Below, piece by piece: positions 53,690 to 61,971 of a stretch of 64,000 nucleotides of DNA. This stretch comes from Dactylosporangium siamense (GTDB lineage Bacteria; Actinomycetota; Actinomycetes; Mycobacteriales; Micromonosporaceae). Position numbers and translations under genes: made by a program. Every line of letters begins with the position of its first letter. Position 1 is the stretch's first letter. The notes under the pieces were generated by a model. That model ran no database searches, was not told where the DNA came from, and was given only the letters and a program-made list of their open reading frames with translations. Location of the stretch: positions 124,001 to 188,000 of the forward strand of contig NZ_BONQ01000126.1 in assembly GCF_016862795.1 (NCBI RefSeq). Reading direction: 5' to 3'.

Positions 53690-54727
53690 ATGGAACCGTC
53701 AGCACCACCGCGACGGGTCACCATCGTCGACGTCGCCAAACACGCCAAGGTGTCCGTCACGGCCGTGTCCAAGGTGCTCCGCAACGCCTACGGAGCCAGC
53801 CCCGCGATGCAGGCGAAGGTCCGCGAGGCAATGGCCGAGCTCGGATACCGGCCACACGCTGCTGCTCGTGGCCTGCGCGGGCAGACGTACACCATCGGGG
53901 TCATGGTCCCCGACATCTACAACCCGTTCTTCGCCGACATCATCAGCGGCCTCACCAAGCAACTGCACGGGACCGACTACCAGGTGCTCGTCGGACCTGC
54001 CCGCCACGACTACGACAACGAGGCGCTCGTCACCGAGGCCATGATCGACCGCAGCATGGACGGCCTGGTGCTCATCGTGCCGACCTCGACCCCGGCGCAG
54101 TTGCAGGCCACCGCCGCGACCGTGCCAACCGTAGTCGTCGGCCGGCACGTCTGCGCCGCGGCGTATGACACCGTCGTCGACAACGACACCGCCGGCGCCG
54201 CCCTCATCGTCGAGCACCTCGTCGAACTGGGGCATCGCCGCATCGCCCACATCGAACACGTCGAACGTACGCCGGCACTCATCGCCTCGATGCCCAACAC
54301 CATCCGCGCCCGCGGCTACCGCCAAGCGATGCAGGACCACGGGCTCGCCGCGCACATCGACGTGATCGCCAGCCGGTACACCCGGGAGGGCGGCTACCTC
54401 GGCGCACAGCAGCTGCTCGCCCGCCGGCCGCGGCCGACAGCCATCTTCGCGGGTGCTGACATCGCCGCCATGGGCGTGCTGGAGGCTGTCGCCGAGGCCG
54501 GCCTGTCCGTGCCCGACGACATCTCGGTCGCCGGCTACGACAACAGCGTCTACGCCACGCTCGGCCCGATCTCGCTGACAAGCGTCGACCAAAGCGGCCA
54601 CCAGATGGGCAACCATGCCGGCCGCCTGTTGCTGGAGCGCGTCGCCGACCGGCACCGGCCCTCGACCCTGATCTCCCTGTCCCCGACCCTCGCCGCGCGC
54701 CGTTCCACCGCCGCGCCCCCGGCATAG
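53690..54727 (+). CDS. LacI-family transcriptional regulator, copy 3
   Basis: A 345-residue paralogue. I chose ATG 53690 (GAGGAG at 53676-53681) over the longer frame from 53633. HTH: VTIVDVAKHAKVSVTAVSKVLRN; effector half TYTIGVMVPDIYNPFFADIISGLTKQLHGTDYQVL and VAGYDNSVYATLGPISLTSVDQSG. Its 115-base upstream gap could hold its own promoter. It ends just before a transposase remnant, so this is the right edge of the sugar locus. Its target may be another sugar operon outside the window. Confidence 0.94.
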   Translation: MEPSAPPRRVTIVDVAKHAKVSVTAVSKVLRNAYGASPAMQAKVREAMAELGYRPHAAARGLRGQTYTIGVMVPDIYNPFFADIISGLTKQLHGTDYQVLVGPARHDYDNEALVTEAMIDRSMDGLVLIVPTSTPAQLQATAATVPTVVVGRHVCAAAYDTVVDNDTAGAALIVEHLVELGHRRIAHIEHVERTPALIASMPNTIRARGYRQAMQDHGLAAHIDVIASRYTREGGYLGAQQLLARRPRPTAIFAGADIAAMGVLEAVAEAGLSVPDDISVAGYDNSVYATLGPISLTSVDQSGHQMGNHAGRLLLERVADRHRPSTLISLSPTLAARRSTAAPPA

Positions 54728-54779
54728 GCCACGCGCCGCCAGGCAGTGACTAGCGGATCTTGGGTACGGTCAGGCACGG

Positions 54780-54990
54780 CGCGGAGCCAGTCGAGGGTCT
54801 CGACGAGGTCCACTGTGGCCTGACAACTCGCCAAGAGCTCGTCGTACCTGGTCGCCAGTCCACGCCACTGCTTGCGCCGGCCGAACCCACGTTCGACCTG
54901 GTTGCGGCGCTTGTACCGGTCCGGGTCGAACGCCGGTGGACGCCCGCCGCGTGATCCTTTCCTGGGCCCCAGCTGAACGCGGCGAGCCAT
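54780..54990 (-). pseudogene. Remnant of an IS5-family transposase (C-terminal fragment)
   Basis: A minus-strand frame encodes RKGSRGGRPPAFDPDRYKRRNQVERGFGRRKQWRGLATRYDEL followed by ATVDLVETLDWLR. This is the C-terminal block of IS5/IS4-type DDE transposases, including the YxxRN-xxER-xF-xRxKQ-x-RGLATRYDK pattern with its catalytic Glu. The N-terminal part with the first two Asp is missing and no terminal inverted repeats are evident. It lies between the LacI genes and the caspase/CHAT locus, so it is a scar of past rearrangement at that junction. Confidence 0.8.
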
Positions 54991-54998
54991 CTCAGCCG

Positions 54999-55721
54999 CT
55001 ACGGTCCAGGGATCCGGCCGGTGCGGTTCGGTGGGTTCAGCAGCCCGGCTGCGTGCGCCGTGGCCGCGATCCGGCGGCGCAGCTCGTCGTCCGGCTCGCC
55101 GCCGGCCCGCAGGCGAGCGACCAGTGACCGGAACGCGTCGTCCAGTTCCCACAGTGCCGGGTCGGCGTCGTCCGCGGCGACGGCGTCGATCAGGACTCGG
55201 GCGCTGCGGTCCAGTTCTCGCCGGTACACCTCGACGATGCCGGGCCAGCCCCGATGCACCCAGTCCGGCCAGGCGTCACGCAACTGCTCGGTGTCGACGC
55301 ACATCCGCAATCGGTGGAACATCACGCCAAGGTCGTAGTAGCGGCGGCGATCCGGGCGCACATGACTGCCGGCGACCTGCAGCAGCAGCTCGAACGTGTC
55401 CCGGATCGACCGGCGGCGGCGGTTGAGCGACCGATCGGCGACGATCCGTCGCTGCGTCCACGTGGTCAGGTCCCGGACGGCGTAGTCCGCAGCGTCGATC
55501 AGCATGCCCGAAACGCGCAGCTGTCGCAGCTGATACACGGTCCATCGGCGTACCGTCCCGAGTTCCTCGACCGTCTCGGGCGGCAGAGCGAACGCCACGA
55601 AGTACAGCTCGCCGAAGATCTCGTAGAACTGCTCCAGGTCGTATCCCAGCCACAGCTCCCATGGCAGCTCCGGCGACGCGGCGGTGGGCGGGTTCAGGTC
55701 CCGGTCGACGGACTCGGTCAC
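54999..55721 (-). CDS. Unknown protein in caspase/CHAT operon (240 aa)
   Basis: GTG 55721 overlaps the stop of the CHAT gene (GTGA), so it is the third gene of the operon. The product is mostly helical and Arg-rich (WELWLGYDLEQFYEIFGELYFVAFAL, VYQLRQLRVSGMLIDAADYAVRDL, SIRDTFELLLQVAGSHVR, LWELDDAFRSLVARLRAGGEPDDELRRRI). It has no signal peptide, membrane segment or catalytic motif. As a dedicated partner of a CHAT protease it could be a substrate, an inhibitor or a structural subunit; the sequence does not tell which. I do not recognise the family. Confidence 0.75.
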   Translation of the reverse strand: MTESVDRDLNPPTAASPELPWELWLGYDLEQFYEIFGELYFVAFALPPETVEELGTVRRWTVYQLRQLRVSGMLIDAADYAVRDLTTWTQRRIVADRSLNRRRRSIRDTFELLLQVAGSHVRPDRRRYYDLGVMFHRLRMCVDTEQLRDAWPDWVHRGWPGIVEVYRRELDRSARVLIDAVAADDADPALWELDDAFRSLVARLRAGGEPDDELRRRIAATAHAAGLLNPPNRTGRIPGP

Positions 55722-57739
55722 GGTGCACCGAACAGCTGAAATGCGGTCACGGTAGCTGTGGTGCCCATCGCCTCGCCGGCGTGCCGCAGCGACTCGGCCG
55801 GCCGTCCGGTCTCGGCGTAGTGGCGGTGGAAATGGTCCATCAGGTCTGTGGTGAGCGCATCGTCAACCTGCCAGAGTGGGGCGATGACTGTGCGCGCCCC
55901 GGCCGCGAGAAGCGCGCCGGGCAGCCCGACGTACTCGGCGCCGGCGAGGATCTCACCGGTTCCGGCGTGGCAGGCGCCGAGCACGACCAGCGCGGCCGAC
56001 AGTGGCGTTCGACGGACGTCTGCGTACCAGAGCAGCGCGCCATCGGCCAGTCGCAGGCCGGAGTAGTCGGGGTTCTCCGGCAGGTAGAATCCGTGGCACG
56101 CCAGATGCACGACGTCCGCCCCGCCGGCCTCCTCACGGTAGCGGTCCGGGGTGGCATCGGCGCCGGTGTACACCGTGGACTCGGCGTAGTGGCGAGCGAC
56201 CGCCATGCCCTCGCGGCGTGCGTGCGGCAGGGAGCCGTCCGGGTCGGCGACCGCCAGGAGTGTGGATGCCGGCCGGGCCGGGGTCTGAAGGATACGCGCC
56301 AGGATGCTCAGGTTCGGCACCCGGCCGACCCGGTAACGTGCGGTCAGGTCGGCCTCGACCGGTGCCGCCCACGCCTCGGCGCCCGGGACCACGAACAGCC
56401 GCGCGCCCGGCGCCACCCGCCCGTCTACCCGGCCCTCGGTGATCCCGTCCCGATCGATCAGCCACCTGCCCCGGACCAGCACCGCGTCGCTTTCGTCGAG
56501 CAACGCGCGCAGGCGGGCGACGGTCACCGGCGACGGAACCTCTCCGGTCGCACGGATCTGGTGCGCCGCCATGCGCTCCCGGTCACGGTGCCGCCGCAGG
56601 CCGACGGTCAGCAGGTGCCGGCTCGCGTCGGTCGGCCGCGCCACGTAGTTGCGCACGAGGTCGTCGAGCGTGCCGTCGCCAGCCGCAGCGGTGGCAGCCA
56701 GCAGGGCACGGCTGGCGTTGCGCTCCAGGACGTCAACGGCGTCCGCACCGCTCACGCAGCGCGCCAGCGCCTCATAGACCGGCGTATACACAGTGGACAG
56801 TCCACGGTGGATCGCCCCGGACCGGGTCGTCGCCCGTATCCGCTCCGCTCGCGCGGCCAGCTCCTCCAGGCGCTCACGCAGGGCCGGGGACGGCGGCTCC
56901 GCAGCGAGGGCGGCCGGCAGGGCGGACAGTTCACCGGCGAAGCCGGTGGCGACAGCCAGACGGTGCTCGCACAGCGGGATCCAGGTCACGGCGTCGGAGC
57001 CGAGCCTGGCCGCGTTCTCCAGGCACCACTCCAGCTGGGCGCGGGTGTACTGCGCATCATCGCTCTGCACCGCCCGCACGTAGGTGAACCACCATGGCAT
57101 GCCGCGCGGATCCACCACACCCAGCCGGCCGATGGTCTCCGTCAGCAACGGTTCGTCGCCGAGCCCGAGCGCGGCCACCAGCAGCCGACGCAGCGCCGCC
57201 GCCAGACTGGTGTCGTCCCGGACGCGGGAGAACGCGTGGACGGCGCGGTCCGCGTGGTGGGCCAGCCGTTCGAGGGAACCCGGCGCGGGCCACACCGTGC
57301 GCAGGATCAGGTCGCAGAGCATGCCCTCGGCGTGCCCCTCCGACCGCAGGTCACCGGCCTCCCGGCTGGCCTCGGCGGTGCGGACCAGCACCGATTCGGC
57401 CTCCTCGACCCGGTCCTGGCCGAGCAGCTCCCGCGCCTGCAGCAGGCCGTCGGCGCCCGCATGCCCGGCCGGCGCTGCGCGCTTCTCGGGTTCCTCCAGC
57501 GGCGGCAGCCGGCTCAGCATGCTCCGCAGCGCTTCCAGATAGCCGAGCGAAAGGCCGGACGCTGCGGCGTCTCCGATCAGTTCGCCGACGAAGGCCAGTG
57601 CGGCAGGAGAACGTAACGCGGGCTCGATCCGCACCACCTCCGCCGCCTCTGCCGGGCCGGATGCGTGCATGAGGGCGCACACCGCGTACACGGCCTCGTG
57701 CCGCGCTTCCAGGCTCTCCTCCAGGCTTGTGATTCGCAC
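55718..57739 (-). CDS. TPR-CHAT caspase-like protease
   Basis: A 673-residue protein from ATG 57739, four bases after the stop of the metacaspase-like gene. The first ~400 residues are helical and TPR-like (LGYLEALRSMLSRLPPLEEPE, ARELLGQDRVEEAESVLVRTAEASREAG). The CHAT domain occupies the last ~250: LLAVADPDGSLPHARREGMAVARHY, catalytic His549 in VVHLACHGFYLPENPDYSGLRL, catalytic Cys590 in ALVVLGACHAGTG, then GLPGALLAAGARTVIAPLWQVDD. Both catalytic residues are intact. CHAT proteases with TPR arms cleave specific protein partners in defence or cell-death systems. The metacaspase and the 240-aa protein are its operon partners. Confidence 0.9.
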   Translation of the reverse strand: MRITSLEESLEARHEAVYAVCALMHASGPAEAAEVVRIEPALRSPAALAFVGELIGDAAASGLSLGYLEALRSMLSRLPPLEEPEKRAAPAGHAGADGLLQARELLGQDRVEEAESVLVRTAEASREAGDLRSEGHAEGMLCDLILRTVWPAPGSLERLAHHADRAVHAFSRVRDDTSLAAALRRLLVAALGLGDEPLLTETIGRLGVVDPRGMPWWFTYVRAVQSDDAQYTRAQLEWCLENAARLGSDAVTWIPLCEHRLAVATGFAGELSALPAALAAEPPSPALRERLEELAARAERIRATTRSGAIHRGLSTVYTPVYEALARCVSGADAVDVLERNASRALLAATAAAGDGTLDDLVRNYVARPTDASRHLLTVGLRRHRDRERMAAHQIRATGEVPSPVTVARLRALLDESDAVLVRGRWLIDRDGITEGRVDGRVAPGARLFVVPGAEAWAAPVEADLTARYRVGRVPNLSILARILQTPARPASTLLAVADPDGSLPHARREGMAVARHYAESTVYTGADATPDRYREEAGGADVVHLACHGFYLPENPDYSGLRLADGALLWYADVRRTPLSAALVVLGACHAGTGEILAGAEYVGLPGALLAAGARTVIAPLWQVDDALTTDLMDHFHRHYAETGRPAESLRHAGEAMGTTATVTAFQLFGAP

Positions 57740-57742
57740 TGG

Positions 57743-59572
57743 TCACGTCCCGCACGCGCAGACCGTGCCACCCGGGCACAGCACGAACGTCACCTGTCGT
57801 ATCGCAAACCGCGCCGTTTCCGTCGCGGTCCGGAATTCGCGGGTGCCGGAGCGCAGCAGCGCGGCGAGCGTGCCGCCGGCGCCCGGGCCGTCCCGCTCGT
57901 TGACCCCGTCCCGAGCGAGTCTGCGCAGGTCCTGTGGCGCGTCGGAGAAGACCGCCACGAGTGTCTCGCAGCGAGCGGTATCCGCCGGGACCGCCTCCGG
58001 CCAGAAGAGCTCCAGGCCCGGGTCCAGCCCGCCGGGTCGCTCGCCGATGGCCCGGCTGCTGCCGGGGGCGAGCGCCATCCCTGCCGGTTCGGCGTCGTTC
58101 AGGATCGTGACCCGGCCCGCAAGACCCACGTCGAGCACGCTCGCGTAGACGGTGGCCGACGCGTCCGGACCGCTGGCCAGCGCGATCCGGATCCGGTCAC
58201 CCGGGTGCAGGACCGCGCCGTCCGTGACCGGCCCGGCGGCGCCGCCGAGGCGCAACTCCACGGGTGCGTCCAGGTCGCCGGGCTCGTTACCGAGGCTGCG
58301 CAGCCGAGCCGAGGTCGCGAGGCCGTCGACGGAGCGGCGCAGCCGGTCCAACCCGAGCAACGGGTCGCGGTGCAGGAGGAGACCGGCGCCGTCGTGGAGC
58401 AGGTATCCGGCGGAGACCGTCACAATCGCCGCCTCGTCGCCCTCCGTCACGACGCGGACGCCCGGAATCGAGGTCAGGGTCGCGACGGCCGCGTCGTCCA
58501 CTGTGGCGACCCGCACGCAAATGTCCTGCCCGGTGCTCCGCCAGGGGTGCGCGACCCCCTCGATCGTGACCCCGCTGGGAGCCGTCAGCGCAGCCGCCGA
58601 CCCTTCCAGGCGGCTGACGCGGACGATGTGCGCGGCCGCGTCCGGGAGCCGTCCGGCGGCGGAGAGCAGCAGTTCGTCGCCGGTGCGAATGCCGTGCACG
58701 CGGGCACCGTCGATCCACGCCTGGCCCGTCACCTTGTCCACCCGGACGGGATGCGGACGCTCGGACAGGCGCACGGCCGTCGTGAACGCCAACCGGTCTG
58801 CGGGGCCCGTTGCCTCCGGGCGCTGCAGCGGGTTGCGGGCCATGATCGGTGGACGGGCCCGATCGATCGCTTCCGCCCAGGTCACGTACGGGTCGTCGCG
58901 CAGGATCGGCAGCAGCGCAGCGGTGAGGTAACCGTGGCGCCGGCGGAGCTCCCGGGACCAGCCCTCCATCGCGAGCTCCAGGGAACCGCATGCCACGACC
59001 CGCACCGCATCGGGGTTGGCATCGTTCCACGGCGCGTCCGGAAACGCGGCCGCCAACCGGCCGAATGCATCCGCCGCGTCCTGCCACCGCCGTGTCACGG
59101 CCGCGACCGGCCAGTCCGCCTCCCAGCCGCGCGCCCGCGGGCCCTCCTCGCCGCGCGCCATCCGCGACGAGTAGCAGCAGTCCAGGATCGCGGTCACGTT
59201 CGGGCTCCGCAGCGTCAGCCGCCACAGCAACACGCTCAGCTCGTCCGCCAGGATCCCCCGGAAGTCCTCCGGCCCGGACTCCTCCACGTCGGTCGGCATC
59301 AGGAACCGCAGTTCCGGCGGGGCGCCCGGCAGGTCCGTCGTCGCGCGCCCACCGTGCCCGGAGTAGTAGAAGACGGCGCCGTCCCCCGGCTCGGTCGCCG
59401 CGATCAACGCTTCGAACGCTTCCAGCACCCCGGCCCGGGATGCCGTGTCCGCCCGCAACGAGGTGACCGCGAAGCCGCGTGACTTCAGCACATCCACGGC
59501 CAGGTCGGCGTCGTTGTGGCAGCCGTTCAGCCCGAGGATCTGACTCGCGATGACCAGGGCGCGATCCGTCAC
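57743..59572 (-). CDS. Metacaspase-like (peptidase C14) protein
   Basis: A 609-residue protein, first gene of its operon. Residues ~1-230 are the caspase fold: RALVIASQILGLNGCHNDADLAVDVLKSRGF, catalytic His73 in VFYYSGHGG, catalytic Cys133 in AILDCCYSS. The remaining ~380 residues are beta-rich (AYLLHDGAGLLLHRDPLLGLDRLRR, DRIRIALASGPDASATVYASVLDVGLAGRVTIL) and resemble the C-terminal DUF4384-like region found after caspases; that assignment is tentative. It has no signal peptide. With the TPR-CHAT protein immediately downstream, two different caspase-clan enzymes are co-expressed, suggesting a proteolytic cascade. Confidence 0.88.
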   Translation of the reverse strand: MTDRALVIASQILGLNGCHNDADLAVDVLKSRGFAVTSLRADTASRAGVLEAFEALIAATEPGDGAVFYYSGHGGRATTDLPGAPPELRFLMPTDVEESGPEDFRGILADELSVLLWRLTLRSPNVTAILDCCYSSRMARGEEGPRARGWEADWPVAAVTRRWQDAADAFGRLAAAFPDAPWNDANPDAVRVVACGSLELAMEGWSRELRRRHGYLTAALLPILRDDPYVTWAEAIDRARPPIMARNPLQRPEATGPADRLAFTTAVRLSERPHPVRVDKVTGQAWIDGARVHGIRTGDELLLSAAGRLPDAAAHIVRVSRLEGSAAALTAPSGVTIEGVAHPWRSTGQDICVRVATVDDAAVATLTSIPGVRVVTEGDEAAIVTVSAGYLLHDGAGLLLHRDPLLGLDRLRRSVDGLATSARLRSLGNEPGDLDAPVELRLGGAAGPVTDGAVLHPGDRIRIALASGPDASATVYASVLDVGLAGRVTILNDAEPAGMALAPGSSRAIGERPGGLDPGLELFWPEAVPADTARCETLVAVFSDAPQDLRRLARDGVNERDGPGAGGTLAALLRSGTREFRTATETARFAIRQVTFVLCPGGTVCACGT

Positions 59573-59940
59573 GTCGCTTCACAGTCCTTACGGTCGGCGG
59601 CATCGTGCGTGGCAAGAATATGAATCGCGCAGGGCCGCATTGTGCTCGCGCGGCGTTGTCGGGCCGAACGATTCCCGGTTCGGCACGAACGGGCGGCCCG
59701 TTCCGGGCAGCCCGGTCCGTCAGTTGCTGGACGCAGGAGGTGAGGCTCGTGAAATCCAGCGGCAACGCGCGGCGGCGTGACGTGGCGCAGGCCAGGTTTC
59801 GTCCCGCCTGCCATGACTGACGCGGTGCGCAAAGCGCTGAGCGGATCAAGCCGCTGAGCGGCTGCGTGGTCGACAATTGTCCGCAGTAGGACGTTCCGCG
59901 GCAGCTCCCCCGACCGAGTGCGACGACCGCGGCCACCACA
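59573..59940. promoter_or_regulatory. Upstream region of the caspase operon with two hairpins and a direct repeat
   Basis: No gene is convincing in these 368 bases. Two adjacent inverted repeats lie at 59663-59684 (GCCGAAC/GTTCGGC, 8-base spacer) and 59687-59703 (GAACGGG/CCCGTTC, 3-base loop). A 10-base direct repeat CGCTGAGCGG occurs at 59835-59844 and 59852-59861. The hairpins lie 90-130 bases before the metacaspase start and downstream of the gene ending at 59941. They may end that transcript or bind a regulator of the caspase operon. Confidence 0.5.
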
Positions 59941-60855
59941 TCATCGGGGATGCAGGAGAGCATCGTGCAAACGGCGCAGTGCCCGGATGGCGGCACGGAG
60001 CTCCTGGAGCAGTTCGAAGGTACGGGAGGGGGCGACGTACGGGTTGGCCGCGGTGGCAAAGCCGATCGTGTCGATGGTGCAGCCGAACCTCAGGCCCAGG
60101 GTCCGCACCGCGTCGAGGTGTTGGAACGGCACGAACAGGTCAGTGGTCACCAGCAGCAGGCGGGCGCCAGCCGCTGGTTGGGTGACCAGGTCGGCCCAGC
60201 CGGTGTACCCGTCGGCTGTGTTGGCTCGGATGCCCGGACGGGTGGACGGGACGGCGAGCACATGCATCTGCGGGGTCGCGTCGAGATAGCTGCGCACCCA
60301 CCAGTCGGGTCCGCTGCGAGGTTCGACCGGGCCGGCGGGCCGGAACGTGGCGCGCAACGTCTCGTGAACCGCGTCCCCCTCCGTCGGACACGATCGCAGG
60401 CCAAGCTTCCGAGCGGCTCCCCCTTGGTGGTCGAGGACACGCAGGCTGCCCAAACCAGCCACCGTGGAGGTGTGGACGCCCGAGCGGACAATGTCGGCGG
60501 CGAAGGTCGACCGGGCCATCATCGTGCGGACGCCGCCGCCGAGCACGAGAAGGTGGTCGTACGAGGTGTCCTGGGGCTTCCTGCGGTCGGCCAGGCCGAG
60601 GGCGGTGGTCGTCGTGCGGATCAGGGCGTCCAGGTCGGCGGGGAATGTCTCGCCCGTCGTCGCGATCCGTTCTCGGCCTTGCCGGTAGTCCCAGCGGTCG
60701 GAGTAGCTGTCGGCCAGAGCGAGGCTCTCGGTCAGCGGCGCCCCGGGTAGCGGCGGGAAGCCGAAGGCGTCCAGCAGGGCGGTCATGGCCGGTGAGGTAA
60801 GCCACCTGACCATGCCGTCAGCATCAGCGGTCGGCAGTGGTTCGGTGGTGTACAT
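59941..60855 (-). CDS. Unknown protein, paralogue A of a tandem pair (304 aa)
   Basis: ATG 60855 (MYTTEPLPTADADGMVRWLTSPAM) starts 5 bases after the stop of its paralogue. Shared blocks are the N-terminal WLTSPAMTALLDAFGFPPLPGAP, YDHLLVLGGGVRTMMARSTFAADIV, and RLLLVTTDLFVPFQHLDAVRTLGLRFGCTIDTIG. The VLGGG...R strand-loop and the late VTTD.F.PFQH segment recall the YdcF/DUF218 fold, a Rossmann-like family, but the likeness is weak. No enzyme residues can be assigned. The pair sits between the caspase operon and a divergent CHAT gene, so it may supply or sense a small molecule for that locus. Confidence 0.75.
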   Translation of the reverse strand: MYTTEPLPTADADGMVRWLTSPAMTALLDAFGFPPLPGAPLTESLALADSYSDRWDYRQGRERIATTGETFPADLDALIRTTTTALGLADRRKPQDTSYDHLLVLGGGVRTMMARSTFAADIVRSGVHTSTVAGLGSLRVLDHQGGAARKLGLRSCPTEGDAVHETLRATFRPAGPVEPRSGPDWWVRSYLDATPQMHVLAVPSTRPGIRANTADGYTGWADLVTQPAAGARLLLVTTDLFVPFQHLDAVRTLGLRFGCTIDTIGFATAANPYVAPSRTFELLQELRAAIRALRRLHDALLHPR

Positions 60856-60860
60856 GGAAC

Positions 60861-61841
60861 TCACCAGGCGGCGGCGCTGCCGTTGACGGATCGGTGCAGC
60901 TGGCGCATGGACAGAATGGCGGAGCGGATTTCCTGCAGGTAGCGGTCGGGGTCGGTGGCGCCCGGGGCCATCGCGATCGTGGCCCGCGCCGGGTCGAAGC
61001 CGATGGTGTCGATCCCGCATCCGTGCCGCAGGGCGAGCACCCGGATCGCGTCGGCGTGCTGGAAGGGGACGTAGATCGGTGAGGTGACGACCAGGATGCG
61101 GTCGGCCGGGGTCAGCCGGACCCGCTGTGCCCAGAACGCGTAGGTGTCCGAGGTGTTCGCGCGGCGGGTGTCCGGCTCGTTCGACGGGGCGGCGAGGATG
61201 TGGACCGCGATGTCGGCGGCGGCGTAGGTACGGGTTTCCCAAGCGCTGTGCGTGTCGGAGTCGCCGGACGACTCCCTGTCCGGTGGGGTGTCGATGTCGA
61301 ACCCGGTGCGCATCCCGACATCCATGGCGTCGATCTCGTAGGGGCTGTCGGCGAGGCCTGGGACGGCCCGCTCCATGTCGTTCAGCCGGCGAAAACTCCC
61401 CAGGGCGGCCAGCTCACCGATGATCGTCGCCTGCTGCCGGACCAGCCGTGCGGCGTACTCCGTGCGCTGCAGGCACGCCCGGGCGAGCCCGCCGAGGACC
61501 AGCAGATACCGGTACTTCGAATGCGGTGGCGGCTGCGGAGTGACCAGTTGCAGTGCGGTCGCCGCTCGGTGGATCAGGTTGGCGGTCTCCGGGTCGAAGG
61601 TCGGCGCGACGACCTGGTCGCGTTCGTGGTCCCGCTCCCGGAAGTCCCAGTGCTCACCGGAGAAGTCGCCGAGCCAGTCCAGCATCGTCGCCGTCGATCC
61701 CGCCGGCAGCGAACCCCCGAACGCCGCGACGAGCGCCTTCATCGGCGGGGACGAGATCCATCGATGGATTTCCTCGTCCACCGCGTCCGGAACAAAATGT
61801 GGTGCGCAGACCGGAATCGGCACGGACGCGAAATCAACCAC
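60861..61841 (-). CDS. Unknown protein, paralogue B of a tandem pair (326 aa)
   Basis: GTG 61841 is preceded by GGAGGAA and begins VVDFASVPIPVCAPHFVPDAVDEEIHRWISSPPMKALVAAF. It shares the full layout of paralogue A: KYRYLLVLGGLARACLQRTEYAARLV, ELAALGSFRRLND, RILVVTSPIYVPFQHADAIRVLALRHGCGIDTIGFD and a C-terminal helix (YLQEIRSAILSMRQLHRS). Sequence divergence outside these blocks suggests an old duplication. It is divergently transcribed from the third CHAT gene, 130 bases away, and the two probably share the inverted repeat at 61905-61931 as a control site. The fold may be YdcF-like; function unknown. Confidence 0.75.
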   Translation of the reverse strand: MVDFASVPIPVCAPHFVPDAVDEEIHRWISSPPMKALVAAFGGSLPAGSTATMLDWLGDFSGEHWDFRERDHERDQVVAPTFDPETANLIHRAATALQLVTPQPPPHSKYRYLLVLGGLARACLQRTEYAARLVRQQATIIGELAALGSFRRLNDMERAVPGLADSPYEIDAMDVGMRTGFDIDTPPDRESSGDSDTHSAWETRTYAAADIAVHILAAPSNEPDTRRANTSDTYAFWAQRVRLTPADRILVVTSPIYVPFQHADAIRVLALRHGCGIDTIGFDPARATIAMAPGATDPDRYLQEIRSAILSMRQLHRSVNGSAAAW

Positions 61842-61904
61842 GTTTCCTCCGCTGCTCGGGGGCTGGCAGCGCAATGATAGAAGGCCACCGGGTTCCGTGT
61901 GTCT

Positions 61905-61931
61905 CTGACGGACGGCCTGGCTGTCCGTCAG
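61905..61931. promoter_or_regulatory. Perfect inverted repeat in the divergent promoter
   Basis: CTGACGGAC (61905-61913) and GTCCGTCAG (61923-61931) are exact reverse complements separated by 9 bases, so the half-site centres are 18 bases apart. It lies between the divergent starts at 61841 and 61972 and suits a dimeric repressor that controls both. No regulator gene adjoins it. Confidence 0.55.
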
Positions 61932-61971
61932 GATGGGACATGACCGCTCCGGCGCGCAGCGATGTGACGAC

